From Theristus sp. LFF4_11 (lineage: Eukaryota > Nematoda > Chromadorea > Monhysterida > Xyalidae), in NCBI GenBank assembly GCA_030248135.1, contig JASANC010004809.1, positions 1 to 64,000 of the forward strand: 64,000 nucleotides of DNA, in the 5' to 3' direction. The position numbers were made by a program, and so were the translations under genes. Under the pieces are notes generated by a model. The model was not told where the DNA came from, made no database searches, and saw only the letters and a list, made by a program, of their open reading frames with translations. This document shows positions 47,601 to 57,354 of the stretch, one piece after another. Within the stretch, counting starts at the first letter, position 1. Every line of letters starts with the position of its first letter.

Positions 47601-50043
47601 GGGGGGGGGCGGTCAAAATTTTGAAATTTGATAGATAGATAGCTAAAACGCTAAAAAGCTATAAAAACAGCAAAATAATGCTAAAAATACACTAAAAATC
47701 AAGTATAAGTGCGTATTTTACCTCAAGTTAGCGAAATTTTCAAGAATTACGAGAAAAAATAGTCAATTTTGGTCTTCGAAGACAAAAATTTTCAGATACA
47801 TAGCTGGCTGAGAAATTTTTTAGATAGATAATAGCTGAGCCGAAAAAACCTGTCTGATAGAGATAGATTCGAAAATTTTTTGGGGGGGGCCGCCCCCCCC
47901 AGGCCCCCTAGAACAACTATGGAAAGGGGTAGGGGAAGGGGAGGGAATGCAAGGGAGATGACCACTAAAAAATAAAATTTGTAAATTCCCGTTTTCAAAT
48001 TTGCTAGGGCAGACATTTGCATTTTTGTCCGCAACAGAACGGACTATTTTTGGTTACGGCATTTAGAACGACAGTCGTATGACGGATGCTACACGTTTTC
48101 TAATTCCCGTACGCAAGCTTGTCCGTCCGCACGTTCGGACATACCACACAACTTTTTGCCCACGCGAATTAGTTCTCCGTATGTATGCACGACACTTCAG
48201 TCGTTCTAAATGCGGTGCGCAGTTTTCAGTTTTGTCGTGTGGCGTAAACGAAACGACTGTTTTGCGCCCCGCATTTAGAACGACGTGCGTTCCGTGCGTA
48301 CGTACGAAAATCTAATTGCTAAACGCGCCTTTAAGAGACTCGTTCGTGGTCTTAAGGGGAGGGGGGTTGGTAGTGCACACGGTAACTGTCCGTTCACCGG
48401 CAAATTGGGTCCCGCTGAAGGGTGTTCGTGTACGCACTTAATGACAGAAGGAAACTCCATGGCCCGACTTGACTGCGTTCTCAGTGCGCATTCATGGATT
48501 AGTACTCGCTCAGAAACACTGCGTCTGCGTTCTTTTAAGCGTTTTCTTAAATTACGTTCAATTACGAACGATTCGTTCTAGAAACCGCGTTTTTTGCCGT
48601 CCTTTCGACTTTAAAGGAAAATAATAAAGCGTTTTTAAAAGAAAACACCCACCAAAATCAAACGCCGCTTGTAGCCACTGAAAAATGTCCGCATCAACAA
48701 AACTGGCGGATTTCGCGGGCGGATCTGAAGCTTCCGGTAAACTGACGATGGACGTAGAGAGCGTTACGCATTTCTCACGTAACGCGCACACCCAAATCTC
48801 GTCCAGTTGAAGACCGTGGTCGATCACTGATTGGTAGAGACGATACAGCTGGTGCCTACATTGAATTTTTGGTGGAAAATTTGTTAAAACATTTGAGATT
48901 TTTGTGAACTCTGTACGCAAATGTCTGAAAAAATATAAAACAATAAAAACACAACTGCTTTGGCGAGCATTCATGAAGCAGTATTTCGTGACGCACAGCT
49001 ATGCGTCACGGAATACTGCTTCATGAATGCCCGGCAATGCCGACGAGCATGTACCGGCGTGCGCGCGTTCTGATCAGTCGCAGTGCCGACGTGACGTCCG
49101 TCAATTCGCAGCCGATCTGGCACAACCGGCCGTGCGCACGCATCGCATCGTAGACGTCGAACTGTGCAACATCGGGCAACTCGCACAGTCGACGGCGAAG
49201 TCGATGGAAATTTCGGGCCGCCGCCGTTTCGGCGAACTGGAACAGAATGAAAAATAAAATAGAAGAACGATCTCAAGCATTCTGTTTACTCGGTCAAGAT
49301 CGGACTCAGCATAGTGCTGTGCGGAGCAGACTCCGCCTCTCCAATGTTTACACAGCATGCATCACGTGGTCACCAACCAAAACAGCTGATGGCATATCGT
49401 CCGATTTAGGAACATTATTGAGTTTAATGGTAAAAAAAGGCAGCTGATGGAGAAAGTGTGCCATGATTTTAGATCACCACCGACTGTCATTCATTCACCC
49501 AAACACACGAGCAGCGATCAGGGGGATTACGCGGTTATACGCGTGCCGTGCGTGATGCCAGTGTGTTTGTGCAGTGTGTGCCACTATGTCTGTTCAGTGT
49601 GTGCCTGGCGTTTGTGCAGTGCGTGCCACTATGTCTGTTCAGTGTGTGCCTGGTGGTTGTGTAGTGCATGCCAGTGTGTATGTGCAGCGTGTGCCAGTGT
49701 TTGTGCAGTGCGTGCCAGTGTTTGTATGCAGCGTGTGCTAGTGTGTCTGTGCAGCGTGTGCCAGTGTGTCTGTGCAGCGTGCGCCAGTGTGTTTGTGCAG
49801 TGTGTGTCACTGTGTTTGAGCGTTAGTGCGTGACTATGTACACTACACAGCACACGGTCTTTAGCAGACAATGAACTATACCTTGTACAGCGAGACCGGA
49901 CTGCCATCCTTGCTGGTTGACGGGAGGCTTTCAAATTCAAAATTGCGCGCCAAATTCAAATTGCCGCCGCTGTCGGAGCAACGATTATTATGATGATTAT
50001 GTCGGTGGTCGAAGAACCGTATTGGCTCGTCAGGTTGCGCCAT
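41661..50043 (-). CDS. APPBP2: amyloid protein-binding protein 2 (PAT1) orthologue, TPR protein
   Basis: In vertebrates this kinesin-light-chain-like TPR protein binds the APP sorting signal and acts as a CUL2 ubiquitin ligase substrate receptor for C-terminal degrons. Thirteen minus-strand exons in phase: 50043-49882, 49236-49055, 48855-48653, 46394-46268, 46094-45794, 45253-45050, 44874-44744, 44150-44065, 43651-43461, 43103-43019, 42755-42626, 42069-41983, 41793-41661; 673 residues (human 585). Diagnostic runs are DVAQFDVYDAMRAHGRLCQI, FYLMNVDRITAATEVFQ, AHEDLAYALYNREYNSGQF, NLQTAKHYSNLGRLYQSMRK, QLASLYNYDL, FGGGYSGLEYDYRGLIHVY. The extra length lies in the N-terminal exon and in a Ser/Thr-rich insert in exon 5. 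Donor choice after 44065 gives ASSRRIRALILEE, matching the family exactly. Introns carry many repeats, including a 1.74-kb element. Confidence 0.95.
42223..42413. mobile_element. GCGACTCAATGCG-family MITE in APPBP2 intron
   Basis: Left GGTTTGCAACTCAATGCG, right GCATTGAGTCGCAGAACC. It is followed about 20 bases later by a CCAAT-family MITE. Confidence 0.8.
42435..42601. mobile_element. mariner-like MITE (CCAAT family) in APPBP2 intron
   Basis: Full-length 167-base copy, 25 bases from the exon ending at 42626. Ends CAGTCGACCTCTAAATT and TTACAGTTCGACTG, flanked by TA-like bases. Contains GAATCAGCTGATTGG at left and GAATCAGCTGATTCCC at right. Confidence 0.85.
43208..43405 (-). mobile_element. 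tRNA-derived SINE (type A)
   Basis: Minus-strand copy: CCTGGGTGGTAGCGCGTTAG, GGGAGATCGAGCCCCACC, AAACATCGCCTAAATAATTC. APPBP2 intron 9, sense to the gene. Confidence 0.85.
44282..44477 (+). mobile_element. tRNA-derived SINE (type A), best copy
   Basis: CCCTCGTGGCCTGGTGGTAG, GGGGGATCGAGCCCCGCCG, GAAAACTCGATGGGCGCCC, AAAAACATCGCCTAAAAATC and an ACAACAACAACAACAAC tail. APPBP2 intron 7, antisense. Confidence 0.9.
44485..44620. mobile_element. partial GCGACTCAATGCG-family MITE
   Basis: Holds GTGGCAATTCAAAATCGTC and ACCCACGTCAAGCATGAAAC but lacks the GGTTCTGCGACTC left end. It follows the AAC tail of a SINE, which probably replaced that end. Confidence 0.6.
45363..45500. mobile_element. diverged CCAAT-family MITE in APPBP2 intron
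   Basis: Contains AGCTGATTGGTTGCTGCACA, a central ACTCCGCCCTCCACCGC, and CACGTGGTCATCACTCACC. The outer ends are decayed. Confidence 0.6.
45526..45655. mobile_element. partial GCGACTCAATGCG-family MITE
   Basis: Left half only: GTTCTGCGACTGAACACG, ATGCGTGACGCGGCAAGTC and AGGGACTCGGGTCACTTC. In APPBP2 intron between exons 5 and 6. Confidence 0.55.
47103..47200. repeat. (TTTG)n microsatellite
   Basis: About 24 perfect tetranucleotide units inside the 1.74-kb element. They produce long artefactual reading frames on both strands. Confidence 0.97.
47475..47921. mobile_element. nested G-rich inverted-repeat element
   Basis: Ends CATAGTTGTTCCAG and CTAGAACAACTATG; contains GATAGATAGCTGAAAAATTTT-like units and runs of G next to the left end and G/C next to the right. 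Inserted in the 46589-48330 element. Confidence 0.75.
48355..48535 (+). mobile_element. decayed tRNA-derived SINE (type A)
   Basis: Recognisable from GTTCACCGGCAAATTGGGTC, GCACTTAATGACAGAAGG and GAAACACTGCGT. Strongly diverged. APPBP2 intron 3. Confidence 0.55.
48967..49030. repeat. GCATTCATGAAGC hairpin element next to APPBP2 exon 2
   Basis: 64-base near-perfect hairpin, GCATTCATGAAGCAGTATTT to TACTGCTTCATGAATGC, beginning 24 bases past the exon 2 donor. Confidence 0.9.
49311..49400. mobile_element. right-half CCAAT-family MITE in APPBP2 intron 1
   Basis: Half copy: CAGACTCCGCCTCTCC, GCATGCATCACGTGGTCACC and AACCAAAACAGCTGATGG. No left half recognised. Confidence 0.55.
49555..49830. repeat. 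GTGTGCCAGTGTG minisatellite in APPBP2 intron 1
   Basis: About nine imperfect units of 23-37 bases built on GTGCCAGTGTGTCTGTGCAG. Confidence 0.85.
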
Positions 50044-51923
50044 CAACATAACATCAGAGGTCGCATTTTGTAAACGCTTGAAACACGACAAAATGAAGTT
50101 GAAAAAAGCCATTTTTTGGTTTTGGCCGGTTTTACAGGTTGTTGTCAATACATTCACGTTGAAGACTCTTCCGCAGGTGAGACAAGAACGGCAAATAACA
50201 ACAGACAGGTTAGACAGACACGCAAAACGATGCGGATTTGTAAAGAAGACTCTAACCATGATATTTCGTCCGAAACTGATATACCATGTTTCATGTCAAA
50301 ATCTCCATCAGAATATCTCTCAACAAGGCTACTCAAATTGAGAAAGAAGTCAGTCATTGTCAGAAGCCGCACAGTGACAAACAAACACACAGGCACATTG
50401 TGATGCGTGTGTGTGTGTGCCTGTGTGTTCGGTTGTGATGATGTGGGTGCCGCAATTTTTTTAAACTTTTTTGAATTGATTGAAATTACCAACGTGTGGC
50501 AAAAAATTGCGCGGCTTATGGAACAACATTTTACCATGAATTATGTATGTGATAATAGGTTAGTGGTCTGGTGGCTGATTGGAGCTCAACCAATCCAAAT
50601 TCAAATTCAGCCAATCACTGAGCTCAACGCAATGCAATTTGTAGATGTCGACTTTGACATTGTTGATGTAGAGTATTCTAGACAATGGAGAATTCAGATT
50701 TTACAGTCGTTTCGAAAACTGGTTTCGCAGTCTTGAAATGATGAATGTTCACAAAATGTACGAAGAAGATATTTGAAGATTCCTTCTGTGCATATTTGGA
50801 AAATGTCGATTTTGAAATTCTCAAAATGAAGACATTGAAACACGAAATTACCGTTATTGAAACGTGTATCAGAATTTGCGGCTTGAAGAATAAATACGCA
50901 AGAACTAGCGAAATGTGCATGGAAACTTTTGTGATACATAATTATGCGAGAAACAGTTTTTCCGAAATTATTGTTACAACTCAGCAATGTTCACTTTGCA
51001 AAAACCGCAATTCCGAAACCACTAGTCAAGTTGAAGTAAAATTTGAAACACACCTTTTGCGTGAAACTACCAGCTGATTGGCAGTATTTAAAATAAAATG
51101 AAATGGGAGTGATCATGAATGATTAGTTTTTATACAAATTTGATACAACCAATCAGCGTGCTAAATTGAATTAATCGACAGATTTCACCTGGCAATTTTT
51201 CATTTGCAAAAAAATTAAACATGAGAATAAATATTAGATGTAAAAAATCATTGCGGGCCGTAATATTCCTGTTGAATATCACAACAACGCATCAGACAAT
51301 TAGAAATTAACATCAACAGTATTAACTGAAAGTCCACTTTTATTTCACGCTATGGAACAATAAAAGCGATAAAAAATGATAACAGTAAATCAATAACACA
51401 ATCACGCATGAACTTAACCGGTCAAAATCCACGCATGAACGAAAAACTGAAAACACGGACTGAACACACACATTTCTCTGTCACAAGACATTCGTTATCA
51501 CCGAACAAGAATCAACAATCAAATTTCAAACAAAACAAACCCGCCGAAAAATAAAGAAAAAAACACAAGACTTTATTTTCGAAGCCAGTCAACCAGAGAT
51601 GACAATGGCCATACACCTTGGGCTGTTGAGCGACATCTTTTTTAGCAATGTTGCAATCACACAACACAACACAAACTGACACACGTTCATGATAGAATAT
51701 GCACGTCATCGAACTCTAAATTACAGAGAATCAACTGATTCGTTGGTGATTACGGTATGCATGCTTTCCGTGCACATCAAACTCCGCCCCCACAGCAATC
51801 CCTGTACAGAAAGCATGCATTACGTGATCCACCAAACAACCAATCAGCTGATTCCCTATAATTTACAGTTCGACCGTATATCACCACCGCAACACACACA
51901 CACACACAGAGACACACTTATTT
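50044..51923. other. APPBP2 upstream / PSMA2 downstream spacer
   Basis: AT-rich spacer of 1.9 kb. The APPBP2 frame is open upstream of 50043, with further in-frame ATGs, so the true start could lie slightly upstream. Two loose CCAAT-containing palindromes (50570-50640, 51066-51165) and one mariner-like MITE (about 51709-51881) are present. No additional gene was seen. Confidence 0.55.
51709..51881. mobile_element. mariner-like MITE (CCAAT family)
   Basis: Ends CATCGAACTCTAAATTACAG and TTTACAGTTCGACCG. Contains ACTCCGCCCCCACAGCAAT and CAACCAATCAGCTGATTCCC. About 40 bases from the PSMA2 stop codon, so it may lie in the PSMA2 3' UTR. Confidence 0.8.
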
Positions 51924-54900
51924 TCAGAGTGCCTTTATGGCGTCCGTCAGCATTTGCTTATTATAAAGCTTCACGCCGGTTTTATCGACAGTCGCCACGT
52001 CAACGTTCTCGTCTGTTAAGGCGGAGTCGAACGTCTCCTTCAACGTCACCAGCGACAGATGCACGGAATCGGCCGTGTCCAGTGAGTCGTTGTATCTGGA
52101 GCAAAGAAAAAATACTCGTGAATTATATGGGCAATCAGCTGATTGGTTGGTTGGTGATCGTGTGACGCATGATTTGCTGTGCAGGACAGACTCCGCCTCG
52201 ACAGCAATGCCTGCACAGAACGCATGCGTCACGCATGATCCACCAACCAACCAATCAGCACCGATCGCCTATAATTTGGAGTTCCACTGTTTGTGAAGTA
52301 TGAGGTGGAGTCATGATCTTTTCTTCCTTATCTCTTCACTATTTTCAATACAGTTCTCCAAATTGCGCTTTTTTCGCGGCTCAAGGCGCGCTCATTTCAT
52401 GTTCTAGAAATCAGTAGTTGTAAATACACACGCCTGCCGTGGCTAGACTTTGAATTGCAGCATCAAGCAAAAAGATCAAAAATGTTGTTTCAATTTCCAG
52501 TTCTTGCAGCACACCTTTTTTCCAGGAACGACTTTGCGGTGGTGTTGTTCTTGCCAAGAGCCGTTGCCTTCCACGCGAAATAGCTGCCCTGAAAAGAAGA
52601 GAAGAAAACAGTTTTTTTTAAGAGAAGGATACAAATTGATTGACTGATTGTTTCGTTTTTGATCACGCCAATTTGGAAAGTATTGTCCTTATCGCACCAA
52701 CCTCTATTCATTTTCTTTTACGACTGAAACATTAGAAACACAAATACATTCAAATAAAACGCGTTTCTTTTCGTGATTCCTCGCGCGAATATCAGACTCA
52801 CGTGTTGCTCATTTCCAACAGCATGAAAAAACGAGTGACAAGTATCATAGAACGCCACAAAACAAGGAAAATTGTTTCAGAAAGTGAATAACCCAAGAAA
52901 AATTGTTTCAGAAAATGGATAACAGGAAACATTACGAAAAAGGCAGCACAAACCGACGGATCCACTTGAAACAGCAGCGGACCTTTCAGCTCGTCATGGC
53001 CGGCCACCAACAGACTGACGCCAAACGGGCGAACACCACTGAGAAGAAGAGAAAACGAAAATATGTTTTCTTCAACGGTTGATTGATTGAATGAATGTTT
53101 TCTTCGATCAGTAGCACCAAAAAAACGGCATTTGTGTTTTATGATGGCCAGTGAATGAACGGTTAGCTGTAGCTTGCTGGTTTGGCAGCTGGACATCGAA
53201 ACGAGCGCAAAATGAAACAGCACCGAACAGAATGAGTGAACCGCAACGGATGACGAAACAAGTAGGTTGGTGAAAAAAAGCCGAAAGCTTTTCAAAACCA
53301 AATAACAAGTCACCGCTCGTAGCCTGGGTGGCAGTGCGTTCAGACTCGTTGTCTGTGTGATCGGGGGATCGAGCATTGGGTGTAGCTCGGAGTGTGTATG
53401 TATTGGCACTTAACGCTGGGTCCTACGGAACTCGATGGGCGCCATCACCATCCTTTCGCCAACTCAACGTAAGAAACAAAAAAACACGAAACTTTTAAGG
53501 CCCGGTTATATACGGTCCAAGTAGGTCAGGTCAGGTATAAACGGGACGTAAATTCCAAGCTGACCGACCCGCTCTGCGTGTACTCCTGCATGACGCCCGC
53601 GATGCGCATCACCAACTGCACGACCGGGATCGGCTGACCGTACTGCATTCGGTATTCGGCCGCCACTTTGCGCGCTTTCGTATAGAGCAAACTGAAAACA
53701 TAACAGGGGGAATGAAACTGAGAAGTTTGTTTTGGATTGCTGCATCGGTGTTTCTCTCCCGCCACAGCACGGCTTTCCACTACCACAGCCACATCAGTAG
53801 TGTGGGTCTGACTGAGTTTAGGTGGCATCCATTAATGCTGTTTTTGAATTGTGCAACAACTGTTGTGAATAAACAACAACAATGATGAATAATTAATTGT
53901 GCAACAACCACAATCACACAGCGATATGTTTCTAACTAGGGTTGGCAAATCGTGGTAAAAAAAACCTGTATTTTTACCGGTAAAATTACGGTAATTTTAC
54001 CGGAAAAAAACGAAAGCCAAAAAGTTGTAAAAACCCACATATTTTTCGCAGCCGACTTTCAACTTGAACCAGGACTTGTGAAAACAACTTTCAGAATGCT
54101 TTGTTCAAAATATCGTGCACCAACAAAGAAAATAAATTATGTTTGGGCTTGAAACCCCAAAAGGTCAGCAATAAATCGAACATTATCTTTTGCTCAATAA
54201 TTTATATTCCACCAATTACGTAGGAAAAAACCACAGCGTTTTCACCGGACAGTCTTTGGTCACAATAGACGAACACAATTTGATGCAATAACGCAGTTGA
54301 ACCGAATCAGTTCAGTCAGTTCAGATCAAAAAGAAAACAAATCAGTAATTGTGTAAGAAAGACAATGTTGAGCGACATTTGGAATTTTTGAAATTTTCAG
54401 CTCAGCTCGGCAGCTCCAGCCGATTCTTGCAGATCGCTTAACAGTTCTTTCAAACATCAGTGTCAATTTCCTCATCATATTTTTCTTGGTCACAGATTTT
54501 CTCATTTTCTCATCAAAAATGATATAAAAACTCAGGGTCCGACATTGAAAAAAACCGGAAAAATACGAAAAAAACCGGAAAAATACAGAAACGGTCTTTT
54601 TCCCGTTTTTTTCAAGGCACCAATTTTTGCTTTGGTAAAAAAACGCGTATAAATACGTGTTTTTTTACCGGTAAAAAACCCGGTATTTTTACCATGCCAA
54701 CCCTATTTCTAACACAATTGTTTATCAAAAGCCACCGAACGCACTGATACGGTCGCCTAATGCGGGGTAGTGAGCCGTCCGTTCGGAGTTTGCAACCTTC
54801 GGGTTTCGAAAATCGGCTGTGGAGGGGAGGGAGCTTGAATCGTGCTTGAATAAAAAATAAAAATCTCAGCTAAAAATCTCCGACCGATAATCCGGCCCCA

Positions 54901-56013
54901 TGCCGGCGTAAACCATCGCAATGTGCGAGTTGATTTTGACGATTTTCGACGTTGCTTCCTCCAACGGGGACCGCTTGTTTTCGGCGGCCAGCACAACGCC
55001 GTCTTTGGCTGAATGAATGAGCTGTTTTTATCGAAACATGTTTGAAACGTTGCATGGAAAAGAAAAACAATCGTTCCAAACGGTTGCGTTGACGTGCACA
55101 AATGAGATTCTTAAAATTTTGTGACTTTCCAACTACAGTTCAAAATTTTCAAAATTCAGTCCCTCTTAACACCGTTGCCGTCCATTTGGCCTGGATAATG
55201 TATACAGCTAGCTGATTGGTTGGATGCACGCCCGTGCAGTAGAAGCATGCATTCCGTACAGGCAAACTCCGCCTCCACATCAATGCTTGTATCAACAGCA
55301 CGGGCGTGCAACGCAACCAATCAGCTAGCTGTATACTATATTATCCGTATGGCTGACGCACTGAAAATAATAACGGCTTTCTTTCCGTGCCATCCCGCCC
55401 CGAAAATTTGCGGTCTTCAATTACAGTCGAACTCTAAATTATAGGGAATCAGCTGATTGGTTGGTGATCACGTGCATGCATGCTTTCTGTGCAGAAACTG
55501 CTGTGGGGTGGAGTTTGGTTTGCGCAGAGAGCATGCATGCACGTGACCACCAACCAATCAGCGCATTCCCTATAATTTAGAGTTCGACTGTAAATTCAAT
55601 TATTTACCTCGAATGCCAACCGCGGGCGCACCGTTTGCGACCGCATTCAGTGCGTACTCGATTTGCACCAGCTTGCCGGATGGTCTGACAAAAAATGTTT
55701 GTAAAGTTCCTTTTCCGAGTTCAATTTTTATTTTGTTTTCTGAAAAAATTGTAAAAAAACATCTTATCTTTTTATAGCTCTGCGACTCAGTGCGTTTGCG
55801 AACGTGAGTTGCTCATGCTTGATGCGGCAATTCAAAATGGCCCAAATGACTCAGCCATACGATCTTTCGCGGCTCGGGTCACATCACTGAATTTGCGCGT
55901 GAAACACACACAACTGCTCTCCGACCGATGCGCGCGTTGAGTCGCAGAACCAATGGAAAAAAAGATAACACTTACGAAAAAGTCGTCAACGAAAAGGAGT
56001 AATGCTCTGTCAT
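51924..56013 (-). CDS. PSMA2: 20S proteasome subunit alpha type-2
   Basis: Structural alpha-ring subunit of the 20S proteasome, which gates substrate entry; alpha subunits are not proteolytic. Seven minus-strand exons in phase: 56013-55976, 55684-55608, 55008-54885, 53691-53569, 53038-52954, 52588-52515, 52095-51924; 230 residues (human 234). The N-terminal alpha signature is intact (HYSFSLTTFSPSGKLVQIEY), followed by [68 protein letters not shown] and LVTLKETFDSALTDENVDVA. All seven exons align with the human protein with only small gaps. The start ATG at 56013 sits two residues from the conserved YSFSLTTF, so it is firm. A hAT-like insertion lies in intron 3. Confidence 0.97.
52115..52293. 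mobile_element. mariner-like MITE (CCAAT family) in PSMA2 intron 6
   Basis: Starts 20 bases from the exon 7 acceptor. Contains GCAATCAGCTGATTGGTTGG, GACTCCGCCTCGACAGCAA, and CCAACCAACCAATCAGC, ending near TATAATTTGGAGTTCCACTG. Confidence 0.8.
53311..53465 (+). mobile_element. decayed tRNA-derived SINE (type A)
   Basis: GTAGCCTGGGTGGCAGTGCG, GTGATCGGGGGATCGAGC and GGAACTCGATGGGCGCC. 3' part shortened. PSMA2 intron 4. Confidence 0.65.
53937..54705. mobile_element. hAT-like non-autonomous element in PSMA2 intron 3
   Basis: 769 bases with ends TAGGGTTGGCA and TGCCAACCCTA and an 8-base direct duplication TTTCTAAC (53929-53936, 54706-54713). Both ends carry GGTAAAAA/TTTTTACC blocks. No transposase frame. 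Confidence 0.88.
55194..55346. mobile_element. palindromic CCAAT element, variant end
   Basis: Near-perfect hairpin of about 153 bases with ends TGTATACAGCTAGCTGATTG and CAATCAGCTAGCTGTATAC. Same GATTGG core and ACTCCGCCTCCACATCAATG centre as the CCAAT family, but the outer ends differ, so it is a related subfamily. In PSMA2 intron 2. Confidence 0.8.
55422..55592. mobile_element. best-preserved mariner-like CCAAT MITE
   Basis: Cleanest copy: CAGTCGAACTCTAAATTATA at left and its reverse complement at right, flanked by TA on both sides, the target duplication of Tc1/mariner elements. Contains AGCTGATTGGTTGGTGATCA and CACGTG, mirrored as CCACCAACCAATCAGC. It ends about 15 bases before the PSMA2 exon 2 donor. 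Confidence 0.9.
55782..55953. mobile_element. GCGACTCAATGCG-family MITE in PSMA2 intron 1
   Basis: Ends GCTCTGCGACTCAGTGCG and GCGTTGAGTCGCAGAACC, extending outward to matching TTATCTTTTT runs. Ends about 22 bases from the exon 1 donor. Confidence 0.8.
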
Positions 56014-56166
56014 CGTAGTTGAAAACGGGATGGATGTTTCAAGTTTCGAGAGAGACCTGATTTATTGTGTCCTCAAGTTCTAGAAAATTTGTAAAACATT
56101 ATCACACAATACAATACAACATGTTCCAGACACTATACACGAGTGTAAAACGTGTCACACACTTGG

Positions 56167-56323
56167 CAAACTCTAAATTATAGGCAATCAGTTGATTGGT
56201 TGGTGATCACGTGACGCATGCTTTATGTTGAGGCGGAATCTGTCCTTCATAGAAAGCATGCATCTCACGTGATCATCAACCCCCAATCAGCTGGAAGCCT
56301 ATAATTTGGAGTTCGAATGTAAT
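56167..56323. mobile_element. mariner-like MITE (CCAAT family) upstream of PSMA2
   Basis: Contains AACTCTAAATTATAGGCAAT, GATTGGTTGGTGATCACGTG, and TATAATTTGGAGTTCGAATG. Lies 154 bases upstream of the PSMA2 start codon. Confidence 0.8.
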
Positions 56324-57281
56324 TCGAAAAAGTAATCAGCCTGAGCAGTATGGCCAAAGCGCGTTTTCTTTCCGAAACGCTGTCAGTTTAATCAAAAAAT
56401 CCCAAAATATTTATTCAGTTTCATAAAATTTATGCAAGATCACGCGCATTCAATGAAGCACAACTTATTGATATATAGTCAAAGAGCATCAAAAATAAAC
56501 CCCGTCACATGCACATGACGTCATGTCTTATCTTGACAGGGTCACATCATCCAACCAAAGCAAATTCTAAACACCGTGGACTTTCGTTTGTACAAGATTC
56601 TGATGTTTTTTTACTTTCTGTCAAATGCAATACAACCACAAACTAGCACACGACCACACACGCGATAATTATGACAGCGTGTGTTTGCCAGTGTGTTTGT
56701 TTGTGAGTTGTGATGTGACTGTGTTGAATGAAGTACACAGAATTCAGAATGAGACTGCAATAAAAGCACATTGGGACTGGGAGCACAAATAATTCTGCTT
56801 TTTAGGTATTTTAATAAGACAGAGAAGTAGCGATAATGCAAAATCGCAAAATTAACTAAAAATACAGGTTGAAGCACACGTAAAAAATTATGTCGAAATT
56901 CAGTTTTATATTATTTCTCAAAACAATAAACAACTCGAAGCATCAAAACTAACAAGCGGTTTCTTTCGGAATCGCAACATTATACCCCTCAACATTTCGC
57001 ACATTCACCAAAAGACAAAAAAATAGGTAAAACGGTTTTTTAAACAAAACAAGTAACAAAATGTGTTTATTTGAGATTCCGCACCTCCCAAGTAAATAAA
57101 AAAACAACGTGATTCTAAAAAAACTGACACCTCCTCACCAAAAAACACACATAAATTCAAGTGAATATACGTCAACAAAATCAACGAAAACCGAAACAAA
57201 AATTTTGAGAGAACCAAATAAAGAAAAAAGACCTCCACGCAAACAAAAACATTCATTTGAAGTTACGAATGCATAAAGTCG

Positions 57282-57354
57282 GCATTCATGACACAGTATT
57301 TTGTGACGCATAGCTGTTTTAACGCTATGTCACTAAATATTGCTTCACAAATGC
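57282..57354. repeat. GCATTCATGAAGC hairpin element (diverged)
   Basis: GCATTCATGACACAGTATTT, GTGACGCATAGC, and ATTGCTTCACAAATGC. PSMA2-RAB35 spacer. Confidence 0.8.

Larger units (their letters stand above)
46589..48330. mobile_element. 1.74-kb TIR element in APPBP2 intron 3
   Basis: Terminal repeats AGGCGCGTTTAGCAATTAG continuing through GATTTTC, mirrored at the right end, flanked by TTA on both sides. Subterminal arrays of GTGCGTACGC, GAATTAGAATTTCGT and TTTAGAACGAC motifs. No transposase frame was found, so it is non-autonomous. A (TTTG)n run (47103-47200) and a second element (47475-47921) lie inside. A 3-base TTA duplication would suit PIF/Harbinger. Confidence 0.85.

Noticed and set aside
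49555..49830. Possible CRISPR-like repeat array
   Set aside because: Units are imperfect, contiguous and of varying length with no spacers; it is an intronic minisatellite in an animal gene.
49535..49940. Cys/Val-rich or His/Thr-rich frames
   Set aside because: They come from the GTGTGCCAGTGTG minisatellite in an APPBP2 intron.
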